From contig JAJTUP010000034.1 of assembly GCA_021399435.1 (NCBI GenBank), positions 372,001-436,000 of the forward strand: a stretch of DNA of 64,000 nucleotides, given 5' to 3'. The notes under the pieces are model-generated. The model was not told the DNA's origin. It was given only the letters and a program-made list of their open reading frames with translations, and did not search any database. This DNA is from Diaporthe sp. PMI_573 (Eukaryota; Ascomycota; Sordariomycetes; Diaporthales; Diaporthaceae). Of the stretch, positions 9,709 to 23,616 are shown one piece after another. A program made the position numbers and the translations under genes. How positions within the stretch are numbered: the first letter of the stretch is position 1; every line of letters begins with the position of its first letter.

Positions 9709-12700
9709 ATGGACGCGGCCGTATCTCCACAGCCCCCGGGCACGCCTGTCAACGGCAACGGAGCCAACGGCATCAACGGCGTCAGTACCGGCGCCCCTCT
9801 CGTTGCTATAGATCCCGCCCGCGTCGTTGAGCATCTGGCCCATCTGCTGGAGGCCGCCCTTGGCGCATCGCGCGACGAGCTCGAAGCCTCTGGCAGTCTC
9901 CTGTCAAAGGCACGCTACAACGACACATTACAGCGATGTACTCGCTTCGCCAACGACACAATCGTGTGTCTGTACATACAAAAGGACCTCCCCGCCGCCC
10001 CTCAACTAGAAAATGGCGACGTGGATTCGAGTATGGCGCCCCTTCCTCCCCTCCAAACTGCGCCTGGTGGCACGCATGCTAACCTTACACCCCCCCCCCA
10101 GGACCATCACAACACACGTATACCATCGCATCCGATTTATTCTCAGCAGCCACCACCGTTGCGTTCCTGGTCCTCCTGAAGCGCCCTCAGCCCCTCGATC
10201 CGTCCGCGCCCCTCGCGTCGCAGCTTCAAGTGCTGAACCTCCCTGGCCCAGCCTACCTTGCAGCCACCGCTGGCGAGCAAGGCCCGGCAGCGTCGCCCTT
10301 TGAATATCTACAACTCTTCTTACACAATGGTCTGGCGCCATACTTCGATGCAAGCACCAAGAGTCAGCAGATGATCGGCGGCGTCCGCGGCAGAGCTGAC
10401 GTCGACGCTAAGACTGGAATACCCGTGACGAAGAAGAGGTGGACAGAGTTGGAGCTGAGCTTGTCACATCTGCAGCAGAATGTTGAGATCCCCGAAGTTC
10501 TCCTGCCGTTCCATCCAACAGTACAGAATGCCCTCGACGATGCCGCATCTCGCCAGGTCAAGCCTTCGCTCGACTTGATACCGCCCGCCCTCCTCCAGGA
10601 CAGCACCTTCCTGAACCAGCTGCAGACAAACGTGAACAACTGGATCAAATCTATCCAGGCCATCACCAAGATGAATCGTGATCCAACCACAGGCACGGCC
10701 AACCAGGAGATCAATTTCTGGTTGTCCATGGAGGCCGCGCTCGGTGGCATCGAGACCCAGCTTGGAAGCGATGGTGTCCGTTTGACGCTAGAGATATTGA
10801 AGCATGCAAAGCGTTTCCAGGCGACTGTCAGTTTCGGGGCGGACACAGGGCTGAAGGAAGCCATGGATACGGTTCAAAAGTACAACCAGCTGATGCGTGA
10901 CTTTCCCTTGGATGAGCTTCTCTCGGCAACCTCATTGCCCAAGGTTCGGGATGCTATTGACCAGATATTCACTCACCTGAATAAGAAACTCCGGATCTGC
11001 CCGTACCCCATTCGACGGGCCTTGCCTTTGGTCGAGGCCTTCTCGGCCGATCTGGATGACGTTCTGCACCGCCTTCTTCCGGGAACGGAGTTGGTCGATC
11101 TTGATTACCAGGAGTTTAGCAACGTCATGCGCCTGACCGACAATGTCTTCAAGGCTTGGGACGATAATAAAAAGGCTTTCACAGATGTCGCCCGTGATGT
11201 CACCAGACGGAGGAACGAGAAGTTCATTCCTATCAAGATCAACCCCAAGCACACCGAGCTGCAGTCTCGACTGAAATATGTCAGTAATTTCCGCGACAAT
11301 CACGAGCAGCTGCAGAAGACGATCGTCAACGTCCTCGGCCCAAAGGCGACTGTGACTGAGCTGGTCGACGGCGCAAACGCAGAAGGCGTAGTCGTTGAAG
11401 AGATGGGCGACGTCGATGCGGTTGAGGAGGTCAAGCAAGCTTGGGAAGCTCTGAGAAACGTGGACCTACTTGATGTTTCCACCGAAGGAACTCAGCGATG
11501 GGTCAAGGCCGAGGAGACTTACAATGAACGAACATCCCGCGTTGAGAATTCCATCATCGCTCGGCTGCGAGACCGTCTTGCTACAGCCAAGAATGCGAAC
11601 GAAATGTTCCGTGTCTTCTCCAAGTTCAACGCGCTCTTTGTGCGGCCCAAGATTCGAGGTGCTATCGCGGAGTACCAGACACAGCTCATTGACAACGTCA
11701 AGCTGGCTATCAACTCTCTCCATGAGCGCTTCAAGCAGCAGTATGGGCATTCTGAGGCGCACGCTATGGCTCAGCTGCATGATCTGCCTCCGGTTTCTGG
11801 GGCTATCATCTGGGCTCGTCAGATCGAGCGTCAACTCGACGGATACATGAAGAAAGTCGAGGATGTTCTCGGCTCTGAATGGGCACTTCACACCGAAGGT
11901 CAGAAACTCAAGAATGACAGCGAGCTGTTCCGGAAGAAGCTGAACACCCGGCCGATATACGAAGCTTGGCTTCATGACGTGCAGAGGAAAAACATCACCA
12001 TCTCGGGCCTCATCTTCACTATCAGCAAGATCAGGGCTGCTGGAAACGTCCTGGAGCTTCAGATCAACTTCGACGGGCAGGTCATTGCCCTGTTCAAAGA
12101 GGTCCGGAACCTCATGTGGCTGAATTACAGTGTACCCCATGCCATAAACAGTGTCTCGAAAGAAGCCAAGAGAGTCTATCCTTTTGCCGTGAGCCTCATG
12201 GAGAGTGTCAGGACTTACGCGCAGACTGATCGCCAGATCGCGGACATGCCGGACGTCTCCGTACTGCTTGGCGGTCTTCGGAACGAAGTCCAGGAACTTG
12301 TCCGCAAGGGTATGCCGCTCAGATGGGAGTCCTTCAACAACATGTACGAGTTACATTTCAGAGCGGACTCGTCAAAGGGCGAAAGCAAGCATGTCACTTT
12401 TGTCAAAGAGTTCTCCGTGGCAGTGTCACAGCTCCAGTTCAAGACCATGACATTGGCCTCCATCAACGCAACCATCCAAAAGGCTCTTGCTGAGCTTAGT
12501 TCCTGCCCGTACGAAGCTTCTGAATTTGATTCACGACTCGGGATTATCCAAGACGCAGTCGACCAGTTGAACCTGGAACAATACGTGAATCTAGGCTACT
12601 GGGTCGATGGCATGAATGTCCATATCAAGGAAGTCCTGCTCATCCGCCTTCAACGCGCAATGTCGGCTTGGATCGAGGCCTTCGAGGATGACTATTTCGA

Positions 12701-15700
12701 GGGCGACGATTCGCGTCGGAGGGCACACGGAGACGGTGCTGTGAACAGCAAGTCTGACAAACCAGTCATGAAACAGCTAATCCACGAAATCACGATGCGA
12801 AACCAGGTCATCTACCTCGACCCTCCTTTGGAATTTGCACGTGCCAGCTGGTTCCTGCAGCTTCAAGATTGGCTTGGCGTTGTCTGCAACCTGAAGAAGA
12901 TTAAGGCAACTCGTTATCAAATGAGCCTGAGTTTAAACACGACGGCTCAAGATGAGCCTCGCTTCAACGACCTGCCCGCTGAGTGCACCGAGATGCTCAC
13001 TCGTGTACATGGCTCCGTTGACAAAAAGCTTCAGGAGATTGGGGCATATGTCGACAAATGGCTGCAGTTCCAGTCCTTGTGGGACTTACAGTCGGACCAA
13101 GTTTACGAAATACTTGGTGACCAGCTTTCGCGATGGCTGCAACTTTTGCAGGAGCTCCGCAAGACACGATCGACGTTTGACACATCAGAGGTCAGCCGCT
13201 CATTCGGCCATGTCACCATCGATTATGACCAGGTACAGACCAAGGTGAATGCCAAGTATGACCAATGGCAGCATGACATCCTGCTCAAGTTTGCGAGTCG
13301 TCTCGGAAACCGCATGCGGGAGGTCCATGCTGAGATCGAGAAAGCCCGGCGAGATCTAGAAAGCCATAGCCTGGAAGCATCATCCACGGCGCAGGCCGTC
13401 CAGTTCATCACAATCGTGCAAAGTTGCAAGCGGCAGGTCAAACTTTGGGCACCAGAGGTTGAAATCTTCCGCCAAGGCGAATCCACCCTTGTGAGGCAGC
13501 GGTATCAATTCCCCAATGACTGGCTACATGCGGAACAGGTAGACGGTATGTGGGACGCATTGAACGAGCTTCTAGCACGCAAGTCGAAGATTGTCCAGGA
13601 CCAGACGGACGCCCTACGAGCAAAGATCGTGGCGGAGGACAAGGTCGTTGCCGATAAAATCACCGAAGTGGCACAGCAATGGAACGAGGAGAAGCCCGTG
13701 TCTGGCACCATACCTCCTGACGAGGCTAATGCCACGTTGAGCTCTTTCGAGATCAGAATCACTCAGCTCCAGGAAGAATTTGCCATGGTCTCCAAGGCGA
13801 AGGAAGCCCTTGATCTTCCTGCGTCCGCAGATTCGTCTCTGGGTGTGATATTGGAAGAGGTTCAAGACTTCAAATCTGTCTGGGCTTCACTTTCCCTGAT
13901 ATGGAAGAGTCTTAACGAGCTTCGTGAGATGCTATGGACCAGCGTACAGCCAAGAAAGATCAGATCATCTATTGATGGCCTCATCAAGATGACGAAGGAG
14001 ATGCCCAGCAGGATGCGGCAGTACGCTGCTTTTGAACACATCCAGAACATTCTTCGGCAGTACTTGAAAGTCAACTCTCTGCTGGGAGACCTCAAGTCAG
14101 AGGCTGTGCGAGACCGACACTGGACCAAGATCTGGAAGCAGATCAAGCCTGGCAAGCGGTATTCTCCCGTGTCCATGACGTTAGGAGATGTTTGGGATCT
14201 AAACCTCGTGGCGACCGAAGTCATCATCAAGGACGTGATCGCTCAAGCTCAGGGCGAGATGGCCCTTGAGGAGTTCCTGAGGCAGGTGAAGGAGGACTGG
14301 ACGAATTACCATCTCGAACTCGTCAATTACCAGAACAAATGCCGCCTCATTCGAGGTTGGGATGAACTGTTCGCAAAGTGCAGCGAAAATCTCAACTCGC
14401 TACAAGCAATGAAGCACTCCCCCTACTACAAAGAATTTGAGGAGGAGGCGTCCACCTGGGAGGATAGGCTGAACCGTGTGCACGTCCTTTTCGACGTCTG
14501 GATTGATGTTCAACGCCAGTGGGTCTACCTCGAGGGTGTCTTCACCGGCAACGCGGATATCAAGCACCTGCTTCCAATCGAGTCTTCGAGGTTCCAGAAC
14601 ATCAACAGCGAATTCTCTGCGGTGATGAAGAAGGTCTACAAGCAGCCCACTGTCCTTGACGTCCTTAACATACCGAATGTACAGAAGTCTTTGGAGCGCT
14701 TGGCGGAGCTGCTCAACAAGATCCAGAAAGCGCTGGGCGAATACCTCGAGAAGGAGCGTGTCTCGTTCCCTCGATTCTACTTCGTCGGCGATGAAGACCT
14801 TCTGGAAATGATCGGCAACAGCAACGACACTTTGCGCATTGCTAAGCACTTCAAAAAGATGTTTGCTGGTCTCTCTGGCCTAGTTATGGACGAAGAGGGT
14901 GTTATTTCTGGCTTTACCTCCAAGGAGGGTGAGGTCGTGCGACTCAAGAAAGAAATATCGGTGATTAAGACTCCCAAGATCAACGACTGGCTCGCACTCC
15001 TGGAAAGCGGAATGAAAGCAACGCTTGCCGAGTTACTGTCCGAGGCTGTCGAGCAGTACACGCCCATTTTTTCTAACGAGAAGATCGAGCAATCAGCCTT
15101 GAGCGAGTTTATGTCAGCTTATCCAAGTCAGATTGTGGTCTTGGCAACTCAGGTCGTCTGGACCACTGCTATTGACCAAGCCCTGAACGAGGGCGGCGAA
15201 GACCTCCAATCCTTGTTCGAGCGGGAGGTCCAGGTGCTTCGCCTTCTCGCGGACACGGTCTTGGGTGACATGGAGGTCCTGATGAGGAAGAAGTGCGAGC
15301 AGCTCATCACCGAATGTGTCCATCAGCGAGATGTCATTGAGAAGCTTGTGAAGCTCAATGCCACAACTCCAACACACTACATGTGGCTCCTTCAGATGCG
15401 TTATGTCTACACTCCTCAGGGTGAATTCCTAGACCGCCTACATATCAAGATGGCGAACGCTAAGCTCAACTACGGCTTCGAGTATCTCGGTGTCCCTGAC
15501 AGGCTTGTTCGAACACCCCTCACTGACAGGTGCTTCCTCACTCTTACACAAGGACTGTGCCAGCGTCTTGGAGGGTCTCCTTATGGCCCTGCCGGTACCG
15601 GCAAGACAGAGTCTGTCAAGGCGCTTGGCGTCGAGCTCGGCAGATTCACTCTGGTCTTCTGCTGTGACGACACTTTTGACTTCCAGGCCATGGGTCGTAT

Positions 15701-18700
15701 TTTCCTCGGCATCTGTCAGGTCGGAGCCTGGGGCTGTTTCGACGAGTTCAATCGTCTTGAGGAACGTATTCTGTCCGCTGTTTCCCAACAGATTCAGAAC
15801 ATCCAACTCGGTCTGAAACAGGGTGCTGAGGACGACAAGGCTCAAATCGAGCTTGTAGGTCGCCAGCTTCACGTCAATGAAGACACGGGCATCTTCATCA
15901 CCATGAACCCCGGCTATGCTGGTCGGTCCAACCTGCCAGACAATCTCAAGAAGCTCTTCCGCAGTGTCGCCATGTCGAAGCCTGACAAGGAGCTCATCGC
16001 CGAAGTCATGCTGTACTCCCAAGGCTTCAATCAGGCTAAGCAACTGTCAAAGCAAACAGTACCATTCTTCGACCAATGCTCAGCCAAGCTGTCGAAACAA
16101 GCGCATTACGACTTCGGTCTTCGTGCTCTGAAGAGCGTCCTGGTAAGCTCTGGTGGACTGAAACGTGCCCGACTCATCGAGAGCGGAGGCGACATGGGCG
16201 CAGAAGAAGTAGTCGAACCGGAGATTATTGTCCAAAGCATCCACGAGACCATTGCGCCTAAGCTGATCAAGTCTGATGTTGACATCATGATGGATGTCGA
16301 AGAGGTGTGCTTCCCTGGGGTGAAGTACGTCCCTGCCAACCTGCAAAGTTTGGAGGAGGCAATCCGCCGCTTGGCAGACGAAAGGCAACTCGTCGTCAAC
16401 GACACGTGGATGACAAAGGTCCTCCAGCTGTATCAGATTCAGAAGATCCATCATGGTGTCATGATGGTCGGAAACTCTGGATCAGGAAAGTCGGCCGCCT
16501 GGAGGTTGCTTCTTGACGCACTTCAACAAGTCGAGAGTGTGGAGGGCGTCTCCCACGTCATTGACTCCAAGGTCATGTCCAAGGAGGCACTGTACGGAAA
16601 CCTCGATTCCACCACCCGAGAATGGACGGATGGTCTGTTCACAAGCATTCTTCGAAAAATTGTGGACAACCTCCGTGGCGAGGATGCCAAGCGTCACTGG
16701 ATTGTCTTTGACGGTGATGTCGACCCTGAGTGGGTTGAAAACTTGAACAGTGTGCTTGATGACAACAAGCTGCTCACCCTCCCCAATGGCGAGCGTCTCA
16801 ATTTGCCGTCTAATGTCCGCATCATGTTCGAAGTGGAAACATTGAAGTATGCCACTCTCGCAACAGTCAGTAGATGCGGTATGGTCTGGTTCAGCGAAGA
16901 CACTGTCACACCTAGCATGATGGTGACCAACTACCTCGAGACACTACGCACAGTCGCCTTCGAGGACCTAGACGAAGACGCGGTAGCCACTGGGCAAAGC
17001 TCTGCGAAGGCGCTGGCCCTGCAGACGCACGCTGCTGATCTCATGCGTTCGCATCTCGAGTCTGAGGGCTTCATCCTGGCCGCCTTGCAACAAGCAGAGA
17101 GCTATAACCACATCATGGAGTTCACAGTGGCTAGAGTGCTCAACACCTTGTTTTCGCTGCTGAATAAGGCTGTCCGCGACATCATCGAGTACAACTCCCA
17201 GCATGTTGATTTCCCTCTGGATCCCGAGCAGGTGGAAGACTTCATTGCCAAGAAGCTTTTGCTTGCTCTTGTCTGGTCTTTTACCGGCGACTGTCCTTTG
17301 AATGATCGCAAGGCGTTTGGCGACAGCCTGTGTGGCCTCGCAGATTTCGGGTCACCGCCTTTGGATGGGTCCAGCGCCCTGATTGATTTTGATGTCTCCC
17401 TCCCACAAGCCGAATGGACGCCTTGGCAGAACCAGGTACCGACGATCGAAGTCAACACGCACTCCATCACGCAGACTGACGTGGTCATTCCTACTCTGGA
17501 CACCGTCCGGCACGAAGATGTCCTGTACTCATGGTTGGCTGAACACAAGCCGCTCCTTCTGTGCGGACCGCCAGGCTCAGGTAAAACGATGACTCTGTTC
17601 AGCGCGTTGCGCAAGCTGCCGAATATGGAGGTCGTTGGCCTCAACTTCTCGAGTGCTACTACACCCGACCTCCTGATCAAGACATTCGAGCAGTACTGCG
17701 AGTACAAGAAGACACTGAATGGGGTGACGCTGTCTCCAACTCAAATTGGTCGTTGGCTCGTCATATTCTGTGACGAGATCAACTTGCCAGCTCCGGATAA
17801 ATACGGCACGCAGAGAGCCATATCCTTCATCCGTCAGCTAGTCGAACACAACGGCTTCTGGAGAACTTCCGACAAGTCGTGGGTGACCCTCGACAGGATC
17901 CAGTTTGTTGGCGCTTGTAACCCACCTACAGATGCCGGACGTACGCCTATGGCTGCACGTTTCCTCCGGCATGCTCCTCTCATCATGGTTGACTATCCAG
18001 GCGAGCAATCTCTTCACCAAATTTACGGAACGTTCAATGCTGCCGTGCTCAAGATCATCCCCTCCCTGCGCGGTTATGCAGAGTCGCTCACTCAGTCCAT
18101 GGTCCGGTTCTTCCTCGAGTCTCAGCAGCGATTCACGACTAAGATCCAGCCTCATTACGTGTACAGTCCCCGTGAGTTGACTCGCTGGGTCCGCGGTGTT
18201 TACGAAGCAATCCGACCTCTCGAGACTTTGTCTGTTGAAGGCTTGGTACGGATTTGGGCGCACGAGGCTCTACGTCTGTTCCAAGACCGTCTTGTTGCTG
18301 AAGAAGAGCGCAAGTGGACCGACGACGCTGTGCGCAGGATTGCAATGGACTTCTTCCCGACTATCGACGAACAGCAGGCACTTGGTGGCCCCATCCTCTA
18401 CTCCAACTGGCTGTCCAAGAACTATGTCCCGGTCGACCGGGAACAACTTCGTGATTTCGTCAAGGCTCGTCTCAAGACCTTCTGTGAGGAGGAGGTCGAT
18501 GTGCCACTTATCTTGTTCAACGATGTCCTGGAGCACGTCCTTCGCATTGATCGTGTCTTCCGGCAGCCTCAAGGTCATCTTATTCTCATTGGCGTCAGCG
18601 GTTCGGGCAAGACAACTCTGTCACGTTTCGTCGCCTGGATGAACGGTCTCAAGGTCTACCAAATCAAGGTGCACGGCAAGTACTCAGCCGAGGACTTTGA

Positions 18701-21700
18701 CGAGGATCTGAGGGAAGTCTTGCGGCGTTGCGGCTGCAAGGGCGAGAAGATGTGCTTCATCATGGATGAATCGAATGTTCTTGACTCCGGTTTCCTCGAG
18801 AGAATGAACACGCTGCTCGCCAATGCTGAGGTACCTGGTCTCTTCGAAGGTGATGACTTCGCAGCCTTGATGACGGCCTGCAAGGAAGGTGCACAACGTC
18901 AAGGATTGCTCCTTGATTCCCAGGAGGAGCTGTACAAGTGGTTCACTTCGCAGATCGTCAAGAACTTGCACGTCGTCTTCACCATGAACCCACCAGAGGA
19001 TGGCCTCTCCTCGAAGGCTGCCACCAGTCCTGCCTTATTCAACCGTTGTGTTCTCAACTGGTTCGGAGACTGGTCGGATCAAGCACTATTCCAGGTTGCT
19101 CACGAGTTGACGCACTCTGTGGATCTTGACCGCTCCAACTTCCAGGCACCCGACACGATTCCTATTGCGTACCGTGGCCTCAGCCTGCCCCCTTCACACA
19201 GAGAATCCGTTGTCAATTCCATGGTCTACATTCACTACTCTCTCCAGCGCTTCAATGTCAAGTTACAGAAGCAGCAGGGCAAGGTCACCTTTTTGACACC
19301 GCGCCACTTCTTGGATTTTGTGGCACAATATGTCAAGCTGTACAATGAAAAGCGCGAGGACCTTGAGGAACAACAGCGCCATCTCAACGTCGGTCTTGAG
19401 AAGCTGAGGGACACCGTGGACAAGGTCAGGGACCTTCGTGAAAGTCTTGCTGAGAAGAAGGCACAGCTGGAGCAGAAAGACATTGAGGCAAATGAGAAGC
19501 TGCAACGCATGGTCGCTGACCAAAGGGAGGCTGAGCAGCGTAAGGCCACGTCTCTCGAAGTCCAGGCCGCGCTCGAAAAGCAAGAGGCTGAGGTCGCAAC
19601 GAGAAAGAAGGTTGTGCTGGAAGATCTGGCGAAGGCAGAGCCTGCAGTCGAGGAAGCCAAAGCCAGTGTCAGCAACATCAAGCGTCAGCACCTGACTGAA
19701 GTCCGATCCATGAACACGCCACCACAGGGCGTCAAGCTTGCACTGGATTCCGTCTGCACGCTGATCGGTCACAAGGTAAACGATTGGAAAGCCGTTCAGG
19801 CCGTTGTGCGACGAGACGACTTTATCGCAAGCATCATCAACTTCAATAATGAGAAGCAGATGACCAGAAACCTTCGCGTGAAGATGAGAAATGAATTCTT
19901 ATCCAATCCGGAATTCACGTTTGAGAGGGTCAACCGTGCCAGTAAGGCTTGTGGTCCTCTGGTCCAGTGGGTGGAGGCTCAAGTGAACTTTGCCGAGATC
20001 CTCGACCGAGTTGGCCCCTTGAGGGCGGAAGTTGAGCAGCTGGAGGAGCAGGCTCTGCAGACCAAGGCTGAAGCCAAAGCGATTGAGAACAACATCGCCC
20101 ACTTGGAGCAGAGCATCGCCACGTACAAGACTGAGTATGCGGCGCTGATCAGCGAGACGCAAGCTATCAAGTCTGAGATGTCCAAGGTTCAATTCAAGGT
20201 CGACCGAAGCGTCAAACTGCTCGATAGCCTTTCTTCTGAGCGTGTGCGTTGGGAAGAGGGCAGCAAGTCCTTCGAGACACAGATCAGCACATTGGTGGGA
20301 GACGTTCTTGTCGCCGCCGCTTTCCTTGCCTACAGCGGTTTATACGACCAGACGTTCCGCAAGTCAATGATGGAGGATTGGCTGCACCAGCTGCACCTGT
20401 CTGGTATTCAGTTCAAGCCGCACAACCCTATGACTGAATACTTGTCCACCGCCGATGAGCGTCTCGGATGGCACGAAAACAGCCTGCCTGTGGATGACCT
20501 GTGCACTGAGAACGCTATCATCCTGAAACGCTTCAACAGGTACCCGTTGATCATCGATCCCTCGGGTAGAGTCAATGAGTTCCTCCAAAAGGAGAGCAAG
20601 GAACGTCGTTTGACCGTGACCAGTTTCTTGGACGACTCCTTCACCAAGCAGCTTGAGAGCTCTCTTCGTTTCGGCAACCCAATTCTCATCCAAGATGCGG
20701 AGCATCTTGACCCCATCCTCAACCACGTGCTCAATAAAGAGTACCAGAAGACGGGTGGGCGTGTGCTGATCCAGCTTGGAAAGCAGCAGATCGACTTCTC
20801 ACCGGCTTTCAAGCTCTACCTCTCCACGAGGGACCCATCTGCCACATTTGCACCAGACATCTGCAGCCGAACCACATTTGTCAACTTCACTGTCACGCAG
20901 AGCAGTCTTCAGACACAGTCGCTCAACGATGCGCTGAAGTCTGAGCGGCCAGATGTCGACGAGAGGCGGTCGAACCTCATCAAGCTTCAGGGCGAGTTCA
21001 AGGTTCACTTGCGACAGCTTGAGAAGCGCCTGTTGCAGGCACTAAATGAATCCCGCGGCAACATTCTGGATGACGACAATGTCATTGAAACCTTGGAGAC
21101 CCTCAAGACTGAGGCCGCCGAAATAACAGCCAAGATGGGCAACACCGAAGGCGTCATGGCTGAGGTCGAGCAGATCACGCTCGAGTACGATGTCATTGCC
21201 AAGTCTTGCAGTGCCGTGTACGCTGTCCTTGAACAGCTGCACTACCTCAACCACTTCTATCAGTTCTCTCTGCAGTACTTCCTCGATATCTTCCACGGTG
21301 TGCTCCATGGTAACCCGAACCTGGCAAACGAGACAAATCACAAGGTGCGCCGTGACATTATCGTCAGGGATCTGTTCATCGCTGCATTCAAGAGGACTGC
21401 TCTTGGCCTACTCCAGAAAGACCGCATTACACTTGCCATGCTTCTCGCCCAAGCTTCCCCGTACAAGATGGACAGCAACCTCATTGACGATATCCTGAAC
21501 GACAAGATCGAGGGCAAGGACGTCTCGACCGAGGTGGATGCCAAGGAGGAGGCATTCGCGCGGGCCAGAAAGCTGTCCGGTTTGAAGGAGAGACTTGATC
21601 AGGTCTCTCCCAGCGACTGGGATCAGTTCTTCACCGAAGAGCTAGCTGAAAACTTCGTTCCCAAAGTCTGGGATGACAGCACGGATGACAACGACAAGGC

Positions 21701-22874
21701 TCTCATATCCCTGCTCCTGGTGAAGCTTTTCCGTCTTGACCGCTTTGTGCCTGCGGCAGAGCGCTTCGTGGCCCTGGTGTTCGGACCTGAACTGTTCGAT
21801 ATCGTGGAGGATCTCAAGGCAACTGTGACTCAAGTACCCGCAACTCGACCGATTGCCTTGGTGTCCAGCCCCGGCTTCGATGCCAGTTACAAAGTTGACA
21901 GCCTGGTGGAGAGAACACGGGTTAGGTGCACGAATATCGCCATGGGTTCCAACGAAGGCGTTGCGAGCGCCGACAAAGCAATCAGTAACGCGGCACAGCT
22001 CGGATCTTGGGTCCTGGTCAAGAATGTTCATCTCGCACCAACTTGGCTCCAGAGCCTCGAGAAACGCATGGAATCCCTCAATCCCAACCCGGAGTTCAGG
22101 CTCTTCCTCTCCATGGAAGCGAGCCCCAAGATTCCCGTCAACCTGCTCCGTGCCTCTCGTGTGCTCATGTACGAGCAACCTGCTGGTGTTAGGGCCAACA
22201 TGAAAGACTCCATGTCCTCGCTTTCTACGAGACCCGCAAAGAGCCCTGTCGAGCGGCAGAGGCTCTACCTCCTGCTTTCTTTCTTGCACGCTGTCGTTCA
22301 GGAGCGCCTCCGTTATGCGCCCAGTCTTGGTTGGAAGGGTTTCTGGGAGTTCAATGACAGTGATGTAAGTATCCTATCCCTCAGCTGAGCTATGACTATT
22401 ACTGACAACTCGTAGTATGAGTGCTCGGCCTTTGTGATCGATACGTGGGTCGAAACAGTCGCCCAAAACCGGACAAACATCGCACCTCAGAACATTCCAT
22501 GGGAAATGATTCGATACCTTGTCACAGAAACCTACGGCGGCAAGATTGATGACGAGGGCGACTACAAGCTCCTCACGGAGCTCGTCCACTCCTTCCTGAC
22601 ACCCGCGGCCTACGATATTGGCCACAAACTGGTCGAGGGCGGTGACAAGGAGGGCAACCTGGAGGTACCGTCGGGCACGTCTATGCAGGACTTCATGGGA
22701 TGGATCCACAAGCTCCCCGAGCGCGAGCCGCCTACATACCTGGGCTTGCCGGCCAATGCGGAGAAGCTGCTGCTCGTCGGTCTCGGACAGAGCATGATTC
22801 AGAATTTGAGGAAGGTGACAGATTTGCTGGACGAGGGCGAGCAGTTGGTGACTGAAGCAGCACAGGCTGCGTGA
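9709..22874 (+). CDS. Cytoplasmic dynein heavy chain
   Basis: Three exons (9709-10030, 10102-22364, 22416-22874) give about 4,347 residues, the usual fungal length and shorter than animal forms, which have a longer C-terminal cap. This is the minus-end-directed motor for nuclear migration, spindle positioning and early-endosome transport. It comprises an N-terminal tail followed by a ring of six AAA units. P-loops are visible in AAA1 (GPAGTGKT, residue 1936), AAA2 (GNSGSGKS, 2231), AAA3 (GPPGSGKT, 2596) and AAA4 (GVSGSGKT, 2938). The AAA1 Walker B is CFDEFNR. Heptad-rich helices around residues 3190-3300 and 3390-3480 form the stalk, with the microtubule-binding tip between them. Intron 1 is 71 bases, with branch GCTAAC and acceptor CCCCAG; intron 2 is 51 bases with donor GTAAGT. 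Start ATG 9709 is the first in frame. Orthologues are N. crassa ro-1 and A. nidulans nudA. Confidence 0.95.
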
Positions 22875-23616
22875 TAGAGCAGTAGCGCACAGGGGAAGAG
22901 CAAGTTAGGATCGGTCGCACCCTGTTTGCTGGAGATTATCGCAGCATTTTGGTCTCTCTTTTTTTTTCTTCTTTTCTTTTTTTTTCTTTTTTTCAATGCT
23001 CTACTCATCTATCTGGGCGTCTGGCGGAAGAGAAGCTGGGAACTTGGTTGCTGCCTTCGCACAGACAGATACCCCTTTACCGAGAGTTGGCTTCTTTTGT
23101 ATCACATTTGTATTTAGACTTGTGGAGAAATTCAGTTGAATCTTTCTCGTTACCTGAAATTGGCATCACAGGCAACACAGCTCAGCCTGCGGAGATTCTG
23201 TCAGATCGAGCTCCACGTATTTCTCAAGCATCATGATCGACCGGACATGCTTTCTAGATGCCCCTTGCCATCTTCAAAACTCAAATGGATGAGGGCAAAA
23301 AAGCTTCAGGAGTCGAATATTATGTGCTAGCGAACAGGCTCTTGGAGCCGGTGCTGAGGACCGCGAGCGGTTCACATGTAGCAGAAAGTTGCTCATTAAT
23401 AGGTGCTCACATCACAAGGGTCTTTCTAGTGACACAAACCACGCCGGAACGTTGGGTTCATCGAAACAATGCCAACATTTCTGGTTTCTGATTAGACTAA
23501 ATATCTTCGAAGGTATCTTACTCCTGACTCTCAGGAAACTCTTTTCAGTCCCCAGCGGTACAGCTGTCGGTTTCGTCTATCACGCCATCAACTCCTCGAG
23601 ACAACCAGGCCCACCA
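22875..23616. other. Convergent 3' intergenic region
   Basis: A 742-base gap between the stops of the dynein and GMC oxidoreductase genes. A pure pyrimidine stretch, almost all T, spans about 22953-22994 and may mark the dynein 3' end. No gene was seen. Confidence 0.6.

Noticed and set aside
503..22874. Functional microtubule gene cluster (GCP4 and dynein)
   Set aside because: The unrelated 2EXR and FAR1-type genes lie between them, and fungal gene order gives no support for clustering of housekeeping microtubule genes.
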